DNA of 54,037 bases from an uncultured Eubacteriales bacterium (GTDB lineage: Bacteria > Bacillota > Clostridia > Oscillospirales > Acutalibacteraceae): the NCBI GenBank assembly GCA_949296825.1, contig CASFQZ010000028.1, positions 1-54,037 of the forward strand. The letters run 5' to 3'. The notes beneath the pieces are model-generated. The model saw nothing but the letters and a program-made list of their open reading frames with translations. It did not search any database and was not told the origin of the DNA. How positions within the stretch are numbered: the first letter of the stretch is position 1; the number at the start of each line of letters is the position of its first letter. A program made the translations under genes and the position numbers. This document shows positions 29,250 through 38,266 of this stretch, in pieces.

Positions 29250-29462
29250 ATGAATCAAACCGACATTGACCGCATCAATGAGCTGTATCATCTTTCGCAA
29301 AAACGACCGCTGACCGAAGCAGAAAAGCAGGAGCAGCAGCGATTGCGCCGCGCCTATGCCGATGCATTTCGCGCATCTTTACGCGCCCAACTGGACAACA
29401 GCGTAATCGTCCGCCCTGACGGCACGCACGAACCGGTGCGGGACCGGCGAAAAAAAGAGTAA
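29250..29462 (+). CDS. DUF896 (YnzC family) protein
   Basis: A 70-aa protein with the family start IDRINELYHLSQKRPLTEAE, a helical hairpin and RRAYADAFRASLRAQLDN, ending in a basic tail. YnzC in Bacillus subtilis belongs to the SOS regulon, but its role is not established and no LexA box was seen here. The ATG at 29250 is chosen over an earlier in-frame one because GGAGGG sits 7 nt upstream and the family starts here. It is the first gene of an operon with thioredoxin 12 nt further on. Confidence 0.9.
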   Translation: MNQTDIDRINELYHLSQKRPLTEAEKQEQQRLRRAYADAFRASLRAQLDNSVIVRPDGTHEPVRDRRKKE

Positions 29463-29474
29463 GAGGGAGCCGTT

Positions 29475-29786
29475 ATGATCACAAAAATCACCGACAACAA
29501 TTTCAAGCAGGAAGTTCTACAAGCCGGGAAGCGGACCGTTCTGGATTTTTATGCCGACTGGTGCGGTCCGTGCAAAATGCTTTCACCGATTCTGGATGAG
29601 CTGGAACAGAATCATCCGGAATGGAAGTTCTGTAAAACCGATGTTGACGAATCGCCGTCTCTTGCCGCCCGCTTCGGGGTTCTTTCCATTCCGACCGTCG
29701 CGGTCTTTGAAGGCGGCGAGCTGCTGGACACCTTTGTCGGTTTTCGCAGCAAATCCGAAGTGACGGAATTTATCCAAAATGCATAA
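29475..29786 (+). CDS. trxA: Thioredoxin
   Basis: A 103-aa thioredoxin with the redox site WCGPC (residues 29-33) and the cis-proline in SIPTV. Length and order of elements are those of the family, so it should reduce protein disulfides in the cytoplasm. It is 12 nt after the DUF896 gene and 15 nt before an FTR-like protein that is the obvious candidate reductant. No NADPH thioredoxin reductase gene is visible in the window. Confidence 0.95.
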   Translation: MITKITDNNFKQEVLQAGKRTVLDFYADWCGPCKMLSPILDELEQNHPEWKFCKTDVDESPSLAARFGVLSIPTVAVFEGGELLDTFVGFRSKSEVTEFIQNA

Positions 29787-29801
29787 GGGAGAGGAAACGC
29801 G

Positions 29802-29999
29802 ATGAAAATACGACTGAATGAGGATCAGGAAATCGTCAAAACCGTCAAGGAAGGTTTAAAACGCCGAGGTGGTTACTGCCCTTGCCGCACCGGCACCTCC
29901 GAGGACATCAAATGCATGTGCAAGGAGTTCCGCGACCAGATCGCCGACCCTAATTTTGAAGGATATTGCCACTGCATGCTGTACTACAAAGAAAAATAA
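29802..29999 (+). CDS. Small ferredoxin:thioredoxin reductase catalytic-subunit-like protein
   Basis: A 65-aa protein with six cysteines in three CxC pairs: C26-P-C28, C38-M-C40 and C56-H-C58. This CPC/CxC/CHC pattern is that of the FTR catalytic (beta) chain, where four Cys bind a [4Fe-4S] cluster and two form the active disulfide that reduces thioredoxin. Spacings (9 and 15) differ from the plant enzyme (16 and 8). No variable alpha subunit is encoded nearby. Position directly after trxA suggests it feeds electrons from ferredoxin to this thioredoxin; that role is inference. Ribosome site GAGAGGA. Confidence 0.85.
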   Translation: MKIRLNEDQEIVKTVKEGLKRRGGYCPCRTGTSEDIKCMCKEFRDQIADPNFEGYCHCMLYYKEK

Positions 30000-30014
30000 A
30001 CAACAGATCATAAA

Positions 30015-30055
30015 CAGCAAAAAACCGAGCCGGCAAGAACGGTTCGGTTTTTTTG
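30015..30055. terminator. Bidirectional terminator between the FTR-like and HAD genes
   Basis: The stem AAACCGA/TCGGTTT, extended by GCCG/CGGT, is flanked by A-runs and a TTTTTTT tract, so it can serve both convergent genes. Confidence 0.82.
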
Positions 30056-30057
30056 TT

Positions 30058-30696
30058 TTATGACAAAAGGTCGATTCCCTTTTCCGCCAGCGCCCGGTAT
30101 AAAACGGCAAAATCATCCTTCGCGGCATTGAAGCAGATGCCGTCCATACCGCAGGCGACGGCGCCGTCGATGTTGCGCTGTAAATCGTCCACAAAGACAC
30201 AGGAAGCGGGGTTTAAGTCAAATTTACGTAAAAACGCTTCGTAAATTTCCTTTTCCGGCTTCAGAAGATGGTAATCCGAAGAAACAAAGAGCCCCGTAAA
30301 ATACCGCAGCGCCGGAATCCCTTTGGAATAGATATAAAAATCCGTTCCGGCATTGGACAAAAGATAAATCGGATAGCCCCTCTCATAAGCGCGCCGGACC
30401 AGTTCTTCCGTTTTGGGGATCGGCGGCATATAATCCCGCGCAAAGACATGGTCAATCAGCATATCCTTCGCCTTTGCTGCCAGAGGAGGGGGCAGCGTTT
30501 CAATCAGCGGCAGCAGATCCCGCTTTTCCGCCGTGCCGCGATCCAACTCCTGCCAGAAATCAGAATCAAACAGCACATGCTGGAACAATGCCCGATCATT
30601 TGGGTCAGTGATACCCTGCTCAATCAAAATCCGCTGCGTATCAAAGCTGATCAGGACATTGCCCATGTCCAGAACCAAAATCTTCTGTTCAATCAT
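30058..30696 (-). CDS. HAD-superfamily phosphatase (YihX-like)
   Basis: A 212-aa HAD subfamily IA phosphatase. Motif I is LDMGNVL, with the nucleophile Asp10 but Gly where many HAD enzymes have the second Asp, as in YihX-type enzymes. Motif II is LLSNAG, motif III contains LKPEKEIY, and motif IV is VFVDDLQRNI. YihX of E. coli hydrolyses alpha-D-glucose 1-phosphate; a sugar phosphate is therefore plausible here. Its ATG overlaps the stop of the acyl carrier protein gene (ATGA), so translation is probably coupled. Confidence 0.87.
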   Translation of the reverse strand: MIEQKILVLDMGNVLISFDTQRILIEQGITDPNDRALFQHVLFDSDFWQELDRGTAEKRDLLPLIETLPPPLAAKAKDMLIDHVFARDYMPPIPKTEELVRRAYERGYPIYLLSNAGTDFYIYSKGIPALRYFTGLFVSSDYHLLKPEKEIYEAFLRKFDLNPASCVFVDDLQRNIDGAVACGMDGICFNAAKDDFAVLYRALAEKGIDLLS

Positions 30697-30917
30697 TGCA
30701 CGCTCTCCACATAGCGGACCACATCACCCACGCTTTTGAATCCTTCCAATTCACTGTCGGGAATATCAATATCGAATTCGTCCTCAATGTTCATGGCAAG
30801 ATCTACCGCGTCGATGCTGTCGATATCCAAATCCTCCATGGTAGAGTTCATCGTAATCTCCTCTTCGGGAAGGTCAAACTGATCGCAAATCATTTCCTTG
30901 ATTTTTTCAAATACCAT
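30693..30917 (-). CDS. acpP: Acyl carrier protein
   Basis: A 74-aa acidic four-helix protein. The phosphopantetheine attachment Ser34 lies in DIDSIDAVDL, a slight variant of the usual DSLD. It carries acyl chains in fatty acid synthesis, though no fatty acid genes are close, so a specialised ACP is possible. It has a strong promoter and ribosome site AAAGGA, and overlaps the downstream HAD gene by 4 nt. Confidence 0.93.
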   Translation of the reverse strand: MVFEKIKEMICDQFDLPEEEITMNSTMEDLDIDSIDAVDLAMNIEDEFDIDIPDSELEGFKSVGDVVRYVESVQ

Positions 30918-30966
30918 GAATATTCATCCTTTCCTCTGCGGCGAAAATACGCCGCTGTTATAAAAA

Positions 30967-30995
30967 ATAGTATGTATTTTTGAGCGCTTTGTCAA
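30967..30995 (-). promoter_or_regulatory. Sigma-A promoter for the acyl carrier protein-HAD operon
   Basis: Minus strand -35 TTGACA (30990-30995), 17-bp spacer, -10 TACTAT (30967-30972). Confidence 0.75.
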
Positions 30996-31023
30996 TAGGT
31001 TTCCTTAAAAATTTATACCTTCT

Positions 31024-31060
31024 ACAAAAAATTTTTGAGCCGTCCGTGCGGACGACTCAA
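31024..31060 (-). terminator. Terminator after ftsZ
   Basis: On the minus strand a stem TTGAG-CGTCC paired with GGACG-CTCAA (31034-31060) is followed by AAATTTTTT. It separates ftsZ from the acyl carrier protein promoter. Confidence 0.7.
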
Positions 31061-31097
31061 AATCAGAGAAGAAAAGACAAGAAACGTGTTTCAAAAC

Positions 31098-32192
31098 TTA
31101 TTTTCTGGAACTATTAAACATATCAAAAATAGATTTCAGATCGTCATCATCATCGCTGAATCCTTTGGTAGAAGCGTCGGCAGGCTTGTCCTGTTTGGCG
31201 CCTTCGGCGGCCTTTGCCGGTTCGATTTTATTTTCACTGTTGCCGAACCCGGTCGCAATAACGGTAACATTCATCTCATCTTCCAAATTCGGATCGATGG
31301 AAACGCCAAAAATGATATTTGCGTCGGGGGAAGCCTCATCGTGAACCAGGCTGGAAGCGATGTCCACCTCATCCAGCGTCATATCCGACGATCCGGTGAT
31401 GTTAATGATCACACCCTTGGCGCCTTCGATGGTGGTCTCCAGCAGGGGACTGGAAATAGCGGCTTTGGCAGCCTGCTCAGCGCGCTCTTTGCCTGTTGCC
31501 TTGCCGACGCCCATATGCGCGTGACCGGCATCTTTCATGACGGAAGTAATATCTGCAAAGTCCAAATTGATCAGTCCGGGAACTTTGATCAAATCAGAAA
31601 TGCTACGCACGCCCTGACGCAGGATATCATCCGCTACATCAAAGGCATTCAGAAGGGTAATCTTCTGATCGGTGACTAATTTCAGACGCTCATTGGGAAT
31701 GACGATCAGGCTGTCCACATGCTGCGCCAGCTCATTGATGCCGGCGATTGCCTGGTCCATTCGGTGTTTTCCTTCAAAGGCAAAAGGTTTGGTAACGATG
31801 CCCACGGTCAAGATGCCGGCATCCTTCGCCATCTGTGCAATAACGGGAGCCGCGCCTGTGCCCGTACCGCCGCCCATACCGGCAGTGATAAAGACCATAT
31901 CCGTACCCTTGAGCGCGTCTTTGATGGCGTCCTCACTTTCCTCGGCAGCCTTTTTACCGACCTCGGGTCTGGCGCCCGCACCCTGTCCGCCGGTGATTTT
32001 CTCACCGAGCTGGATCTTGTGCGTTGCTTTTGACTGCACCAGCACATGCTTATCCGTATTTACGGCAATAAAATCAACACCCTGGATCCCCGCGTCGACC
32101 ATGCGGTTGATCGCGTTACCGCCGCCGCCGCCAACACCGATGACCCGGATCTGGGTTACTTCTTCAAATTCATTGGAAATTTCAAACGCCAT
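31098..32192 (-). CDS. ftsZ: Cell division GTPase FtsZ
   Basis: A 364-aa tubulin homologue that forms the Z-ring. The N-terminus ([23 protein letters not shown]), the tubulin signature [13 protein letters not shown] and DFADITSVM are intact. After a short linker the C-terminal end is [16 protein letters not shown], which lacks the usual IPxFLR-type peptide that binds FtsA, SepF and ZipA-like partners. It has its own promoter downstream of the dcw operon; ftsA is not adjacent. Start ATG with ribosome site GGAGG. Confidence 0.97.
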   Translation of the reverse strand: MAFEISNEFEEVTQIRVIGVGGGGGNAINRMVDAGIQGVDFIAVNTDKHVLVQSKATHKIQLGEKITGGQGAGARPEVGKKAAEESEDAIKDALKGTDMVFITAGMGGGTGTGAAPVIAQMAKDAGILTVGIVTKPFAFEGKHRMDQAIAGINELAQHVDSLIVIPNERLKLVTDQKITLLNAFDVADDILRQGVRSISDLIKVPGLINLDFADITSVMKDAGHAHMGVGKATGKERAEQAAKAAISSPLLETTIEGAKGVIINITGSSDMTLDEVDIASSLVHDEASPDANIIFGVSIDPNLEDEMNVTVIATGFGNSENKIEPAKAAEGAKQDKPADASTKGFSDDDDDLKSIFDMFNSSRK

Positions 32193-32261
32193 GTTGCATC
32201 CTCCGTTTTTTGACTTCTATTCAAAACATTACAGCAGTCTGAGCCATACTTAAACAAAGCT

Positions 32262-32290
32262 ATCATACCATGAATGATTTGGAAATGCAA
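32262..32290 (-). promoter_or_regulatory. Sigma-A promoter for ftsZ
   Basis: Minus strand -35 TTGCAT (32285-32290), 17-bp spacer, -10 TATGAT (32262-32267). Confidence 0.68.
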
Positions 32291-32312
32291 TATATATCTG
32301 CCGTTAAAATGT

Positions 32313-32357
32313 AAAAATTTTTCAGTATATTGTATTTATATAATATAATCTGAAAAA
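32313..32357 (-). terminator. AT-rich hairpin after ftsQ, possible end of the dcw operon
   Basis: On the minus strand TTTTTCAG pairs with CTGAAAAA, with a further 6-bp AT-rich inner stem, followed by TTTTTAC. The stem is weak in GC, so it may only partly terminate. Confidence 0.4.
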
Positions 32358-32377
32358 TACGGTCTTTTTTTACTACC

Positions 32378-33367
32378 TTATCCCTCCGCCGTCAGCAAGG
32401 TGGTAAAAGCCGACACATCCTCTTTGTTCTCCGGCGCATCTCCATTCGGCTGCGATTCGCCGGAGCCCTCATCCGAAGCATCATCCGGCGCCGGCTCGTC
32501 TTCATCCGATTCCTCGCCGTCCGTCCGCGTCAGGGCGGCAGTTGTATGCTCGACGTCCCGCACATAGGCTTTGCTGCCCGAGGACAAATCGATCAGCTTC
32601 ATTCTGTTCGCACTGCCGGCGCCTTCCCGCTCGATTACCTCTGCGGCAATCGCCAGTTTATCCGCCAGATCCTCACCGGTTCCGAGCGAAAGGGTAAAGG
32701 CGTTATCGATGGTCAGGCGAACATCGTAAAGATCCGAGAAGTCCGCGCCGGTAACACTGCCCAGCTGCGCCTGTTCGCAACGGGCAAGCAGCTCCAAAAA
32801 AAGCCGAAACCGTTCATTCTCTATTGTTTGTACGGCATAACCCGGCTTTGTGCGCAGCTGTTCCAGTCCCCTGACCTCGGCGCAGCCCTCCGGCAGGACG
32901 GCGGCGGGATACTCCAACACCTTCCCGGTCGAGTCAAACAGCACGAAACCGCCGGACGTCGCAGCGTAAAAAGCGGGCGTTGTTTCGCGAACGGTCAAAA
33001 CTACCACACCGGTAAGCTCTTTTTTGACCTCCACCGTCCCGATATAAACCAGAGATGTAATGATTCGCTCTTCTATCTTTTCCTTGCTGAGAAGCAGCAT
33101 CGGGCTGCCCGCCTCAATGCCGCTGGCATCGGCGATCTGGAGCTCCGTATAACGGCTGTCGCCCTCGATACGAACGTTGTCTACCCGAAAAAACACAAAT
33201 ACCGCCAGCACTGCAATACACACCAGCGCCGCTGTAAAAAGAACCGCAAGGAACGCCCGGTTCTGACGGCGTTTGAAGTGTTTGATTTTTTTAGTGTGCA
33301 GCTGAATCCGCTCGTTTTTGGAAAGCGGCTCATGCGAAAGCTCCTCGCGATTCTTCGTCCCGCTCAC
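32378..33367 (-). CDS. ftsQ: Cell division protein FtsQ/DivIB
   Basis: A 329-aa bitopic membrane protein of the divisome. It has a basic cytoplasmic tail, one transmembrane helix (about residues 38-62), then the POTRA domain (FRVDNVRIEGDSRYTELQI) and the FtsQ beta domain. The C-terminal 55 residues are a very acidic Ser/Asp/Glu tail. It starts at a GTG inside the end of murA, overlapping by 38 nt, with GAAGGA as ribosome site. As last gene of the dcw operon it would assemble with FtsL and the PBP encoded upstream. Confidence 0.87.
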   Translation of the reverse strand: MSGTKNREELSHEPLSKNERIQLHTKKIKHFKRRQNRAFLAVLFTAALVCIAVLAVFVFFRVDNVRIEGDSRYTELQIADASGIEAGSPMLLLSKEKIEERIITSLVYIGTVEVKKELTGVVVLTVRETTPAFYAATSGGFVLFDSTGKVLEYPAAVLPEGCAEVRGLEQLRTKPGYAVQTIENERFRLFLELLARCEQAQLGSVTGADFSDLYDVRLTIDNAFTLSLGTGEDLADKLAIAAEVIEREGAGSANRMKLIDLSSGSKAYVRDVEHTTAALTRTDGEESDEDEPAPDDASDEGSGESQPNGDAPENKEDVSAFTTLLTAEG

Positions 33368-34628
33368 TGTCCTTCACCCTTTGGATGTCCGCGCCCAGCG
33401 CCGACAATGTTTTGCATATATCTTCGTATCCGCGCTCCATATGGCGGATGTCGCTAATCTCCGTTATTCCTCTTGCCGCAAGCCCCGCCAGCACCAGCGA
33501 AAAGCCGCCGCGCAGATCCGGCGCCGTTACTCGCGCACCGGTCAAAGTCGGCACGCCCTGCACCACGGCAGTGCGTCCTTCCACGCGAATATTTGCGCCC
33601 ATGCGGGCAAGCTCCGGCACGTGTTTATACCGACTTTCAAAAATCGTTTCCACAATAACCGTCGTCCCCCTGGCAACCGCCGTCATCGCCATGATCGGCG
33701 CCTGCATATCCGTCGGGAAACCAGGATAAGGCATTGTGCGGATATTTTTGACCGCCAGCAGCCGCTTCGGCGCGCGAAGCGTCACATCTCGGGCATGGAT
33801 CTCCACCTCGCAGCCGGCGTCCCGCAAAATCGGCAAAACCGGGCCGATATGGGCGGGAATGATATCCGTAAGCCGTATGCAACCGCCCGTCATAGCGGCG
33901 GCGGCAAGATAACCGGCAGCGACGATGCGATCGGGGATCACCGTATGCGCACAGCCGTGCAGGCGCCTGACCCCTTCAATGGTAATTTCTCCGCAGCCCG
34001 CGCCCTGGATACGCGCACCGGCGGCGTTTAAGAAATCTGCAAGGTCGCTGATCTCAGGCTCCCGCGCCGCATTGAACAGCGTCGTCGTTCCCTCGGCGCG
34101 GCAGGCGGCAAGCATGATATTTTCGGTCGCGCCCACGGACGGGAACGACAGAGTAATCTGTGTTCCTTTCAGCCCCTTTGGACACTCACAAACAATTTTG
34201 CCGTGTTCTTCCAGCACTTCAGCGCCAAATTTTCGCATTGCGTCTAGATGCAGATCGATGGGTCGGAGCCCGATCTCACAACCGCCCGGCGCAAACATTT
34301 CCGCCTTTCCGAACCGCCCCAGAATCGCACCCAGAAAAATGATAGACGAGCGCATTTCATGCATCAGCCGTTCGGGAATCGGATTATCCACCGCGCCGGA
34401 ACCGTCTACAAAACAGCAATGCTCTTCCCGCCTGACGCGGCAGCCTAAATGCCGCAGAATATTCACCGTCGCCTGCACATCGGTCAGATCAGGACAGTCC
34501 CGAATCTCACAGCATCCGTCCACCAGCACCGTCGCCGCTAAAATCGGCAGCGCGCTGTTTTTCGCGCCCTGCACGGGAATCTCGCCAACCAGTCTGTTCT
34601 GGCCGTTGATCACAAATTTTGCGCTCAT
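33330..34628 (-). CDS. murA: UDP-N-acetylglucosamine 1-carboxyvinyltransferase MurA
   Basis: A 432-aa enolpyruvyl transferase catalysing the first committed step of peptidoglycan synthesis. The KNSALP loop near residue 23, the catalytic Cys117 in APGGCEIG (the fosfomycin-reactive position) and RPIDLHLDAM are present. The cysteine suggests fosfomycin sensitivity at the target. murA is normally outside the dcw cluster in Bacillus, so its place between murG and ftsQ is a lineage feature. It lies 108 nt after murG; that gap shows no clear promoter or terminator. Confidence 0.95.
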   Translation of the reverse strand: MSAKFVINGQNRLVGEIPVQGAKNSALPILAATVLVDGCCEIRDCPDLTDVQATVNILRHLGCRVRREEHCCFVDGSGAVDNPIPERLMHEMRSSIIFLGAILGRFGKAEMFAPGGCEIGLRPIDLHLDAMRKFGAEVLEEHGKIVCECPKGLKGTQITLSFPSVGATENIMLAACRAEGTTTLFNAAREPEISDLADFLNAAGARIQGAGCGEITIEGVRRLHGCAHTVIPDRIVAAGYLAAAAMTGGCIRLTDIIPAHIGPVLPILRDAGCEVEIHARDVTLRAPKRLLAVKNIRTMPYPGFPTDMQAPIMAMTAVARGTTVIVETIFESRYKHVPELARMGANIRVEGRTAVVQGVPTLTGARVTAPDLRGGFSLVLAGLAARGITEISDIRHMERGYEDICKTLSALGADIQRVKDSERDEESRGAFA

Positions 34629-34736
34629 AACCGCTTCACTCCCTCATTCCGATTACGGTTCATCATATGAATCCGCTCGTGCCGAGGTTCCGGCGGTTTT
34701 TTTGATTTCGCCTCAAAAGCAAAGAAACAGAAGCAT

Positions 34737-35873
34737 TTACCTTCCGTTTTTTTCATCCTTTACCAAAGAAAGGATAATGTCACAAATTCGATCCTTTGCA
34801 TCGGTCTTGGCGAGCAACGCAGCGTTTTGCCCGACTGCCTTGCGCCGCTCGGGGTCATGCAGCAGGGAAAGCACCAGCTTTTTGACTCGATCCGGCTCCT
34901 GCTCCAGTTCTTTTTCTTCCACCAGGAAAGCCGCGTCTTTTTCAACCAGCGCCATCGCGTTATGATATTGATGGTTTTCGGCGACATTGGGCGACGGGAT
35001 CAGAATCGCCGTTTTGCCCAGCGCTTCCAGCTCGGAAATCGAAGACGCGCCGGCACGGGAAATCACCAGATCCGCCGCAGCCAGGCAATCCGCCATATCA
35101 TATATGTATTCGCGCACGTCATAGCGCGGATCCTTATCTTCAATCCCCTGCTCCCGCAATTTTTCCGGCACCCAAGCGCCGTACTGACCGTAGCTGTGGA
35201 TAAAGCGCACACCCGGCTCGTCCCGCAGCGAAAGCATCAGATCCACGACAACCTCGTTGATGGTCCGCGCACCGAGACTGCCGCCTGCCGAAAAAATAAC
35301 AGTCTTATCGCCGCAGCCAAGCTTTGCGCGCGCCTCATCCCGATCCGCTCGAATTATCGCTTCGCGAATCGGCAAGCCGGTCACGACGGGAGGATTTTTA
35401 CATTTCAGATATTCCTTCGCCTCCGGAACCGCCAGAAGCACTCGATCCACCGCTTTTGCCAATGTTTTATTGGCAATCCCCGGATAGGCGTTCTGCTCGT
35501 GGATTACCGTCGCGAAGCCGAGCTTCGCCGCCTCCCGCAGCACCGGACCGCTTACGTATCCGCCGAATCCGATGACTGCGTCCGGCCGGTATTCCTCTAA
35601 AATTTTGCGCGACTGCTCCGAAGATTTCAGAACCCGCCACATTGTCTTGATATTTTCCACGATATTATGGACTGTCAGTTTTCGTTGGAAACCGCTGATC
35701 TCAATATTTCGGAAATTGAACCCGGCGGCGGGTACCAGCTTGGATTCCATTTTTTCCTTGGTTCCCAAAAACAGAATCTCCGCATCGGGACAGCGTTTTT
35801 TTAATTCGCCAGCCACTGCCAGCGCCGGGTTGATATGACCGCCCGTTCCGCCTGCGGCAAATACAAATTTCAT
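34737..35873 (-). CDS. murG: UDP-GlcNAc:undecaprenyl-diphospho-muramoylpentapeptide GlcNAc transferase MurG
   Basis: A 378-aa GT28 glycosyltransferase that converts lipid I to lipid II at the inner membrane face. It has the N-terminal FAAGGTGGHINPALA loop, GGYVSGPV, HEQNAYPG, SAGGSLGAR and the donor-site ISRAGASSISELEALG. The ATG at 35873 is chosen because AAGGTGG lies 7 nt upstream; a GTG two codons earlier overlaps that site. Confidence 0.96.
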   Translation of the reverse strand: MKFVFAAGGTGGHINPALAVAGELKKRCPDAEILFLGTKEKMESKLVPAAGFNFRNIEISGFQRKLTVHNIVENIKTMWRVLKSSEQSRKILEEYRPDAVIGFGGYVSGPVLREAAKLGFATVIHEQNAYPGIANKTLAKAVDRVLLAVPEAKEYLKCKNPPVVTGLPIREAIIRADRDEARAKLGCGDKTVIFSAGGSLGARTINEVVVDLMLSLRDEPGVRFIHSYGQYGAWVPEKLREQGIEDKDPRYDVREYIYDMADCLAAADLVISRAGASSISELEALGKTAILIPSPNVAENHQYHNAMALVEKDAAFLVEEKELEQEPDRVKKLVLSLLHDPERRKAVGQNAALLAKTDAKDRICDIILSLVKDEKNGR

Positions 35874-35934
35874 CCGCACACCACCTTACAAAGAACACGT
35901 TTTTTGCTCTGTTTATGCTTTCGGCTGTCGCCGA

Positions 35935-37176
35935 TTATTTTTTTACCAAACGGGATTCTCTGGATATGGCAAGCACCACACCCATCTGCACCAGGAACAC
36001 CACCAGCGACGTACCCCCGGAGCTAAAAAACGGAAGACCGATGCCGGTATTGGGAATCAAGTCGGTCGCCACCGCTACATTCAACGCGACCTGCACACCG
36101 ATTTCCATCACGATACCGACCGCCAGATACATTCCGAACCGGCTTCTGGCTTTCAGACCGATTTCCACGCCGCGCCAGATCAGCGCCGCAAACAGTGCGA
36201 GCATCAGCGCAGCACCCACCAGCCCCAGCTCTTCGCAAAGGATGGAAAAAATCATATCGTTTTGAGGCTCGGAAACATAATAATATTTCTGGGTTGAATT
36301 GCCCAGTCCCACGCCGAACAAACCGCCGGACCCGATGGCATACAGCGCATTGTTGATCTGCCAGCGCGCATCCCTGGGCGAATAGGATTTATCCAGCCAC
36401 GCTAAAATGCGGCCCTTGGTATCGATTTTTGCCAACAGCTCCGGATCCGCGTAATACAGCAGAAAGATCGCCGCCAGACCGACACCGATCACTACGGCGG
36501 CGGCAATGAACCATCCTTTTTTGAAATCACCGATAAACAGCATACACACGCCGATCAAAAGCAGCAGGATCGCGCCGGAGTTGTGATTGCCCGACAGAAC
36601 AAGCAGCGCCGGCACCACAATCAGCGCGCCGCAGAGCAGCGTGGGATACATGGATTCGGGAATAAAATAATTGACACCTCTTTTCCGGCGAATCGCCTCG
36701 GCAATCGCACCGCGGGAATTTCCCTTACCGATGATGCGGCTATGGTACGTCACCATTACAGAGGAAAGCAGCAGGATCAGACAGAATTTCATCGCTTCCG
36801 AAGGCTGGAAGCTGAATGAGCCGATGCGGATCCAGCGATGGAACCCCGGATACTGGGGGTCCTCAAAAAAGAATGCCGCGATTAGAAGCAATATCCCGCC
36901 CCCATAAATAAAAACGCTGAATCGATCCAAATACCATGTATTGATTTGTGATACCAGGAACATTGCAACAATACCGATAGCTGCCCAAATCAGCTGCCGC
37001 ACAAACATGGCAGATGCGTCGCCGCCTCTTTCGGCAATGGAGGTCGGGATGCTGGCGGAATACATGACAACCAGCCCGTAAGCAAGAAGAACAAAAAGAA
37101 TGATCAGGAAGGGAACATCAAAGCTGCCGAATTGCACAAACGGCTGTCTTTTCTTTTTATTTTTAATATTCGGCAC
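35935..37176 (-). CDS. ftsW: Peptidoglycan glycosyltransferase FtsW
   Basis: A 413-aa SEDS-family polymerase with about ten transmembrane helices, which extends glycan strands at the septum with its partner PBP. SEDS motifs are present: SFQPSEAMKF, SGNHNSGA, the extracellular loop FLLYYADPELLAKI onward, and LPFFSSGGTSL. Position in the dcw operon favours FtsW over RodA or SpoVE, but paralogues cannot be excluded. GTG start with ribosome site AAAGGGGG. Confidence 0.93.
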   Translation of the reverse strand: MPNIKNKKKRQPFVQFGSFDVPFLIILFVLLAYGLVVMYSASIPTSIAERGGDASAMFVRQLIWAAIGIVAMFLVSQINTWYLDRFSVFIYGGGILLLIAAFFFEDPQYPGFHRWIRIGSFSFQPSEAMKFCLILLLSSVMVTYHSRIIGKGNSRGAIAEAIRRKRGVNYFIPESMYPTLLCGALIVVPALLVLSGNHNSGAILLLLIGVCMLFIGDFKKGWFIAAAVVIGVGLAAIFLLYYADPELLAKIDTKGRILAWLDKSYSPRDARWQINNALYAIGSGGLFGVGLGNSTQKYYYVSEPQNDMIFSILCEELGLVGAALMLALFAALIWRGVEIGLKARSRFGMYLAVGIVMEIGVQVALNVAVATDLIPNTGIGLPFFSSGGTSLVVFLVQMGVVLAISRESRLVKK

Positions 37177-37209
37177 GGTTCTGCCCCCTTTTTTTTGGTT
37201 ATCATCTGC

Positions 37210-38238
37210 TTATTTCGGCGCGCCGAACGCCATGAGAAGCACGGCGATCAAGCCTCCGGCGGCATTCACGGCGGAAAAAACATAACAAATTTTCTTTTCC
37301 TTCCAGCCGCACAATTCAAAATGGTGATGGATCGGCGCCATCTTAAAAATACGCTTGCCGTGGGTCGCCTTAAAATAAACAATCTGAATAATATCAGACA
37401 AGAATTCAATCACATAAATCACACAGACGAACAGGATCACCCAGGGAATATCCAGCGCGTAGCAAATCGCCACGATCAGACCACCCAAAAAATTGGAGCC
37501 CAAATCCCCCATCATGACCCTGGCGGGGTTCCAGTTCCAAATCAGATACCCGCAAAGACCGCCGAACAACGCCGCCGTTAAAAAACCGACGCCGAAATTT
37601 TTTTGTAAAATCGCGATAACCGTCAGGGAAATCGCCGCAACGGCGGTCACTGAAGAGCAAAGTCCGTCCACGCCGTCGGTAAAATTCGCGGCATTAACCG
37701 TCGCGTAAATGACAGCGGCGCCGAAAAACCAGAAAAACCAGCCCAGATCCACATTACCGATAAAGGGCAGGTACATATAAGTCGCGCCGGCAGCATACAG
37801 CGTCCCCAGATACACACCGATGATCAGAATTTGCATGATGGATTTCTGCCGGATGGTCAGACCAAGATTTCTCTTTTTGGCGACCTTGATGTAATCGTCG
37901 GCGAACCCGACCAGCCCGTAGCAAAGCGCCATCAACAGCCCACCGTAGAACTTGAGCTTGGCGTTTCTTTCATCCAGAGAATCACCGGTAACAAGATCGC
38001 CACCCATGAGTCGGTCGGTAATCAGAACCACTGCCACCGCCAAAAGGATACCAATGATAAACAGAAAACCGCCCATGGTCGGAGTACCCTGCTTTTTCTT
38101 GTGCCATTTCGGACCAATGTCTAAAATCGTCTGCCCAAATTTCAGCTTATGCAGCCATGGAATCAGGGCATAGCCCAAAAGGAACGATGCAAAAAAGGCG
38201 ATCAAAACCGCCATACAAAGCGCCGCAATATGATTCAT
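37210..38238 (-). CDS. mraY: Phospho-N-acetylmuramoyl-pentapeptide transferase MraY
   Basis: A 342-aa ten-helix enzyme that makes lipid I from UDP-MurNAc-pentapeptide and undecaprenyl phosphate. The catalytic DDYIK motif, NFTDGVDGLCSSV and the C-terminal PIHHHFEL signature are intact. It starts with an ATG 28 nt after murF. Confidence 0.97.
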   Translation of the reverse strand: MNHIAALCMAVLIAFFASFLLGYALIPWLHKLKFGQTILDIGPKWHKKKQGTPTMGGFLFIIGILLAVAVVLITDRLMGGDLVTGDSLDERNAKLKFYGGLLMALCYGLVGFADDYIKVAKKRNLGLTIRQKSIMQILIIGVYLGTLYAAGATYMYLPFIGNVDLGWFFWFFGAAVIYATVNAANFTDGVDGLCSSVTAVAAISLTVIAILQKNFGVGFLTAALFGGLCGYLIWNWNPARVMMGDLGSNFLGGLIVAICYALDIPWVILFVCVIYVIEFLSDIIQIVYFKATHGKRIFKMAPIHHHFELCGWKEKKICYVFSAVNAAGGLIAVLLMAFGAPK

Positions 38239-38266
38239 TTTTTCACAATCCCTTCCGATTCACATC

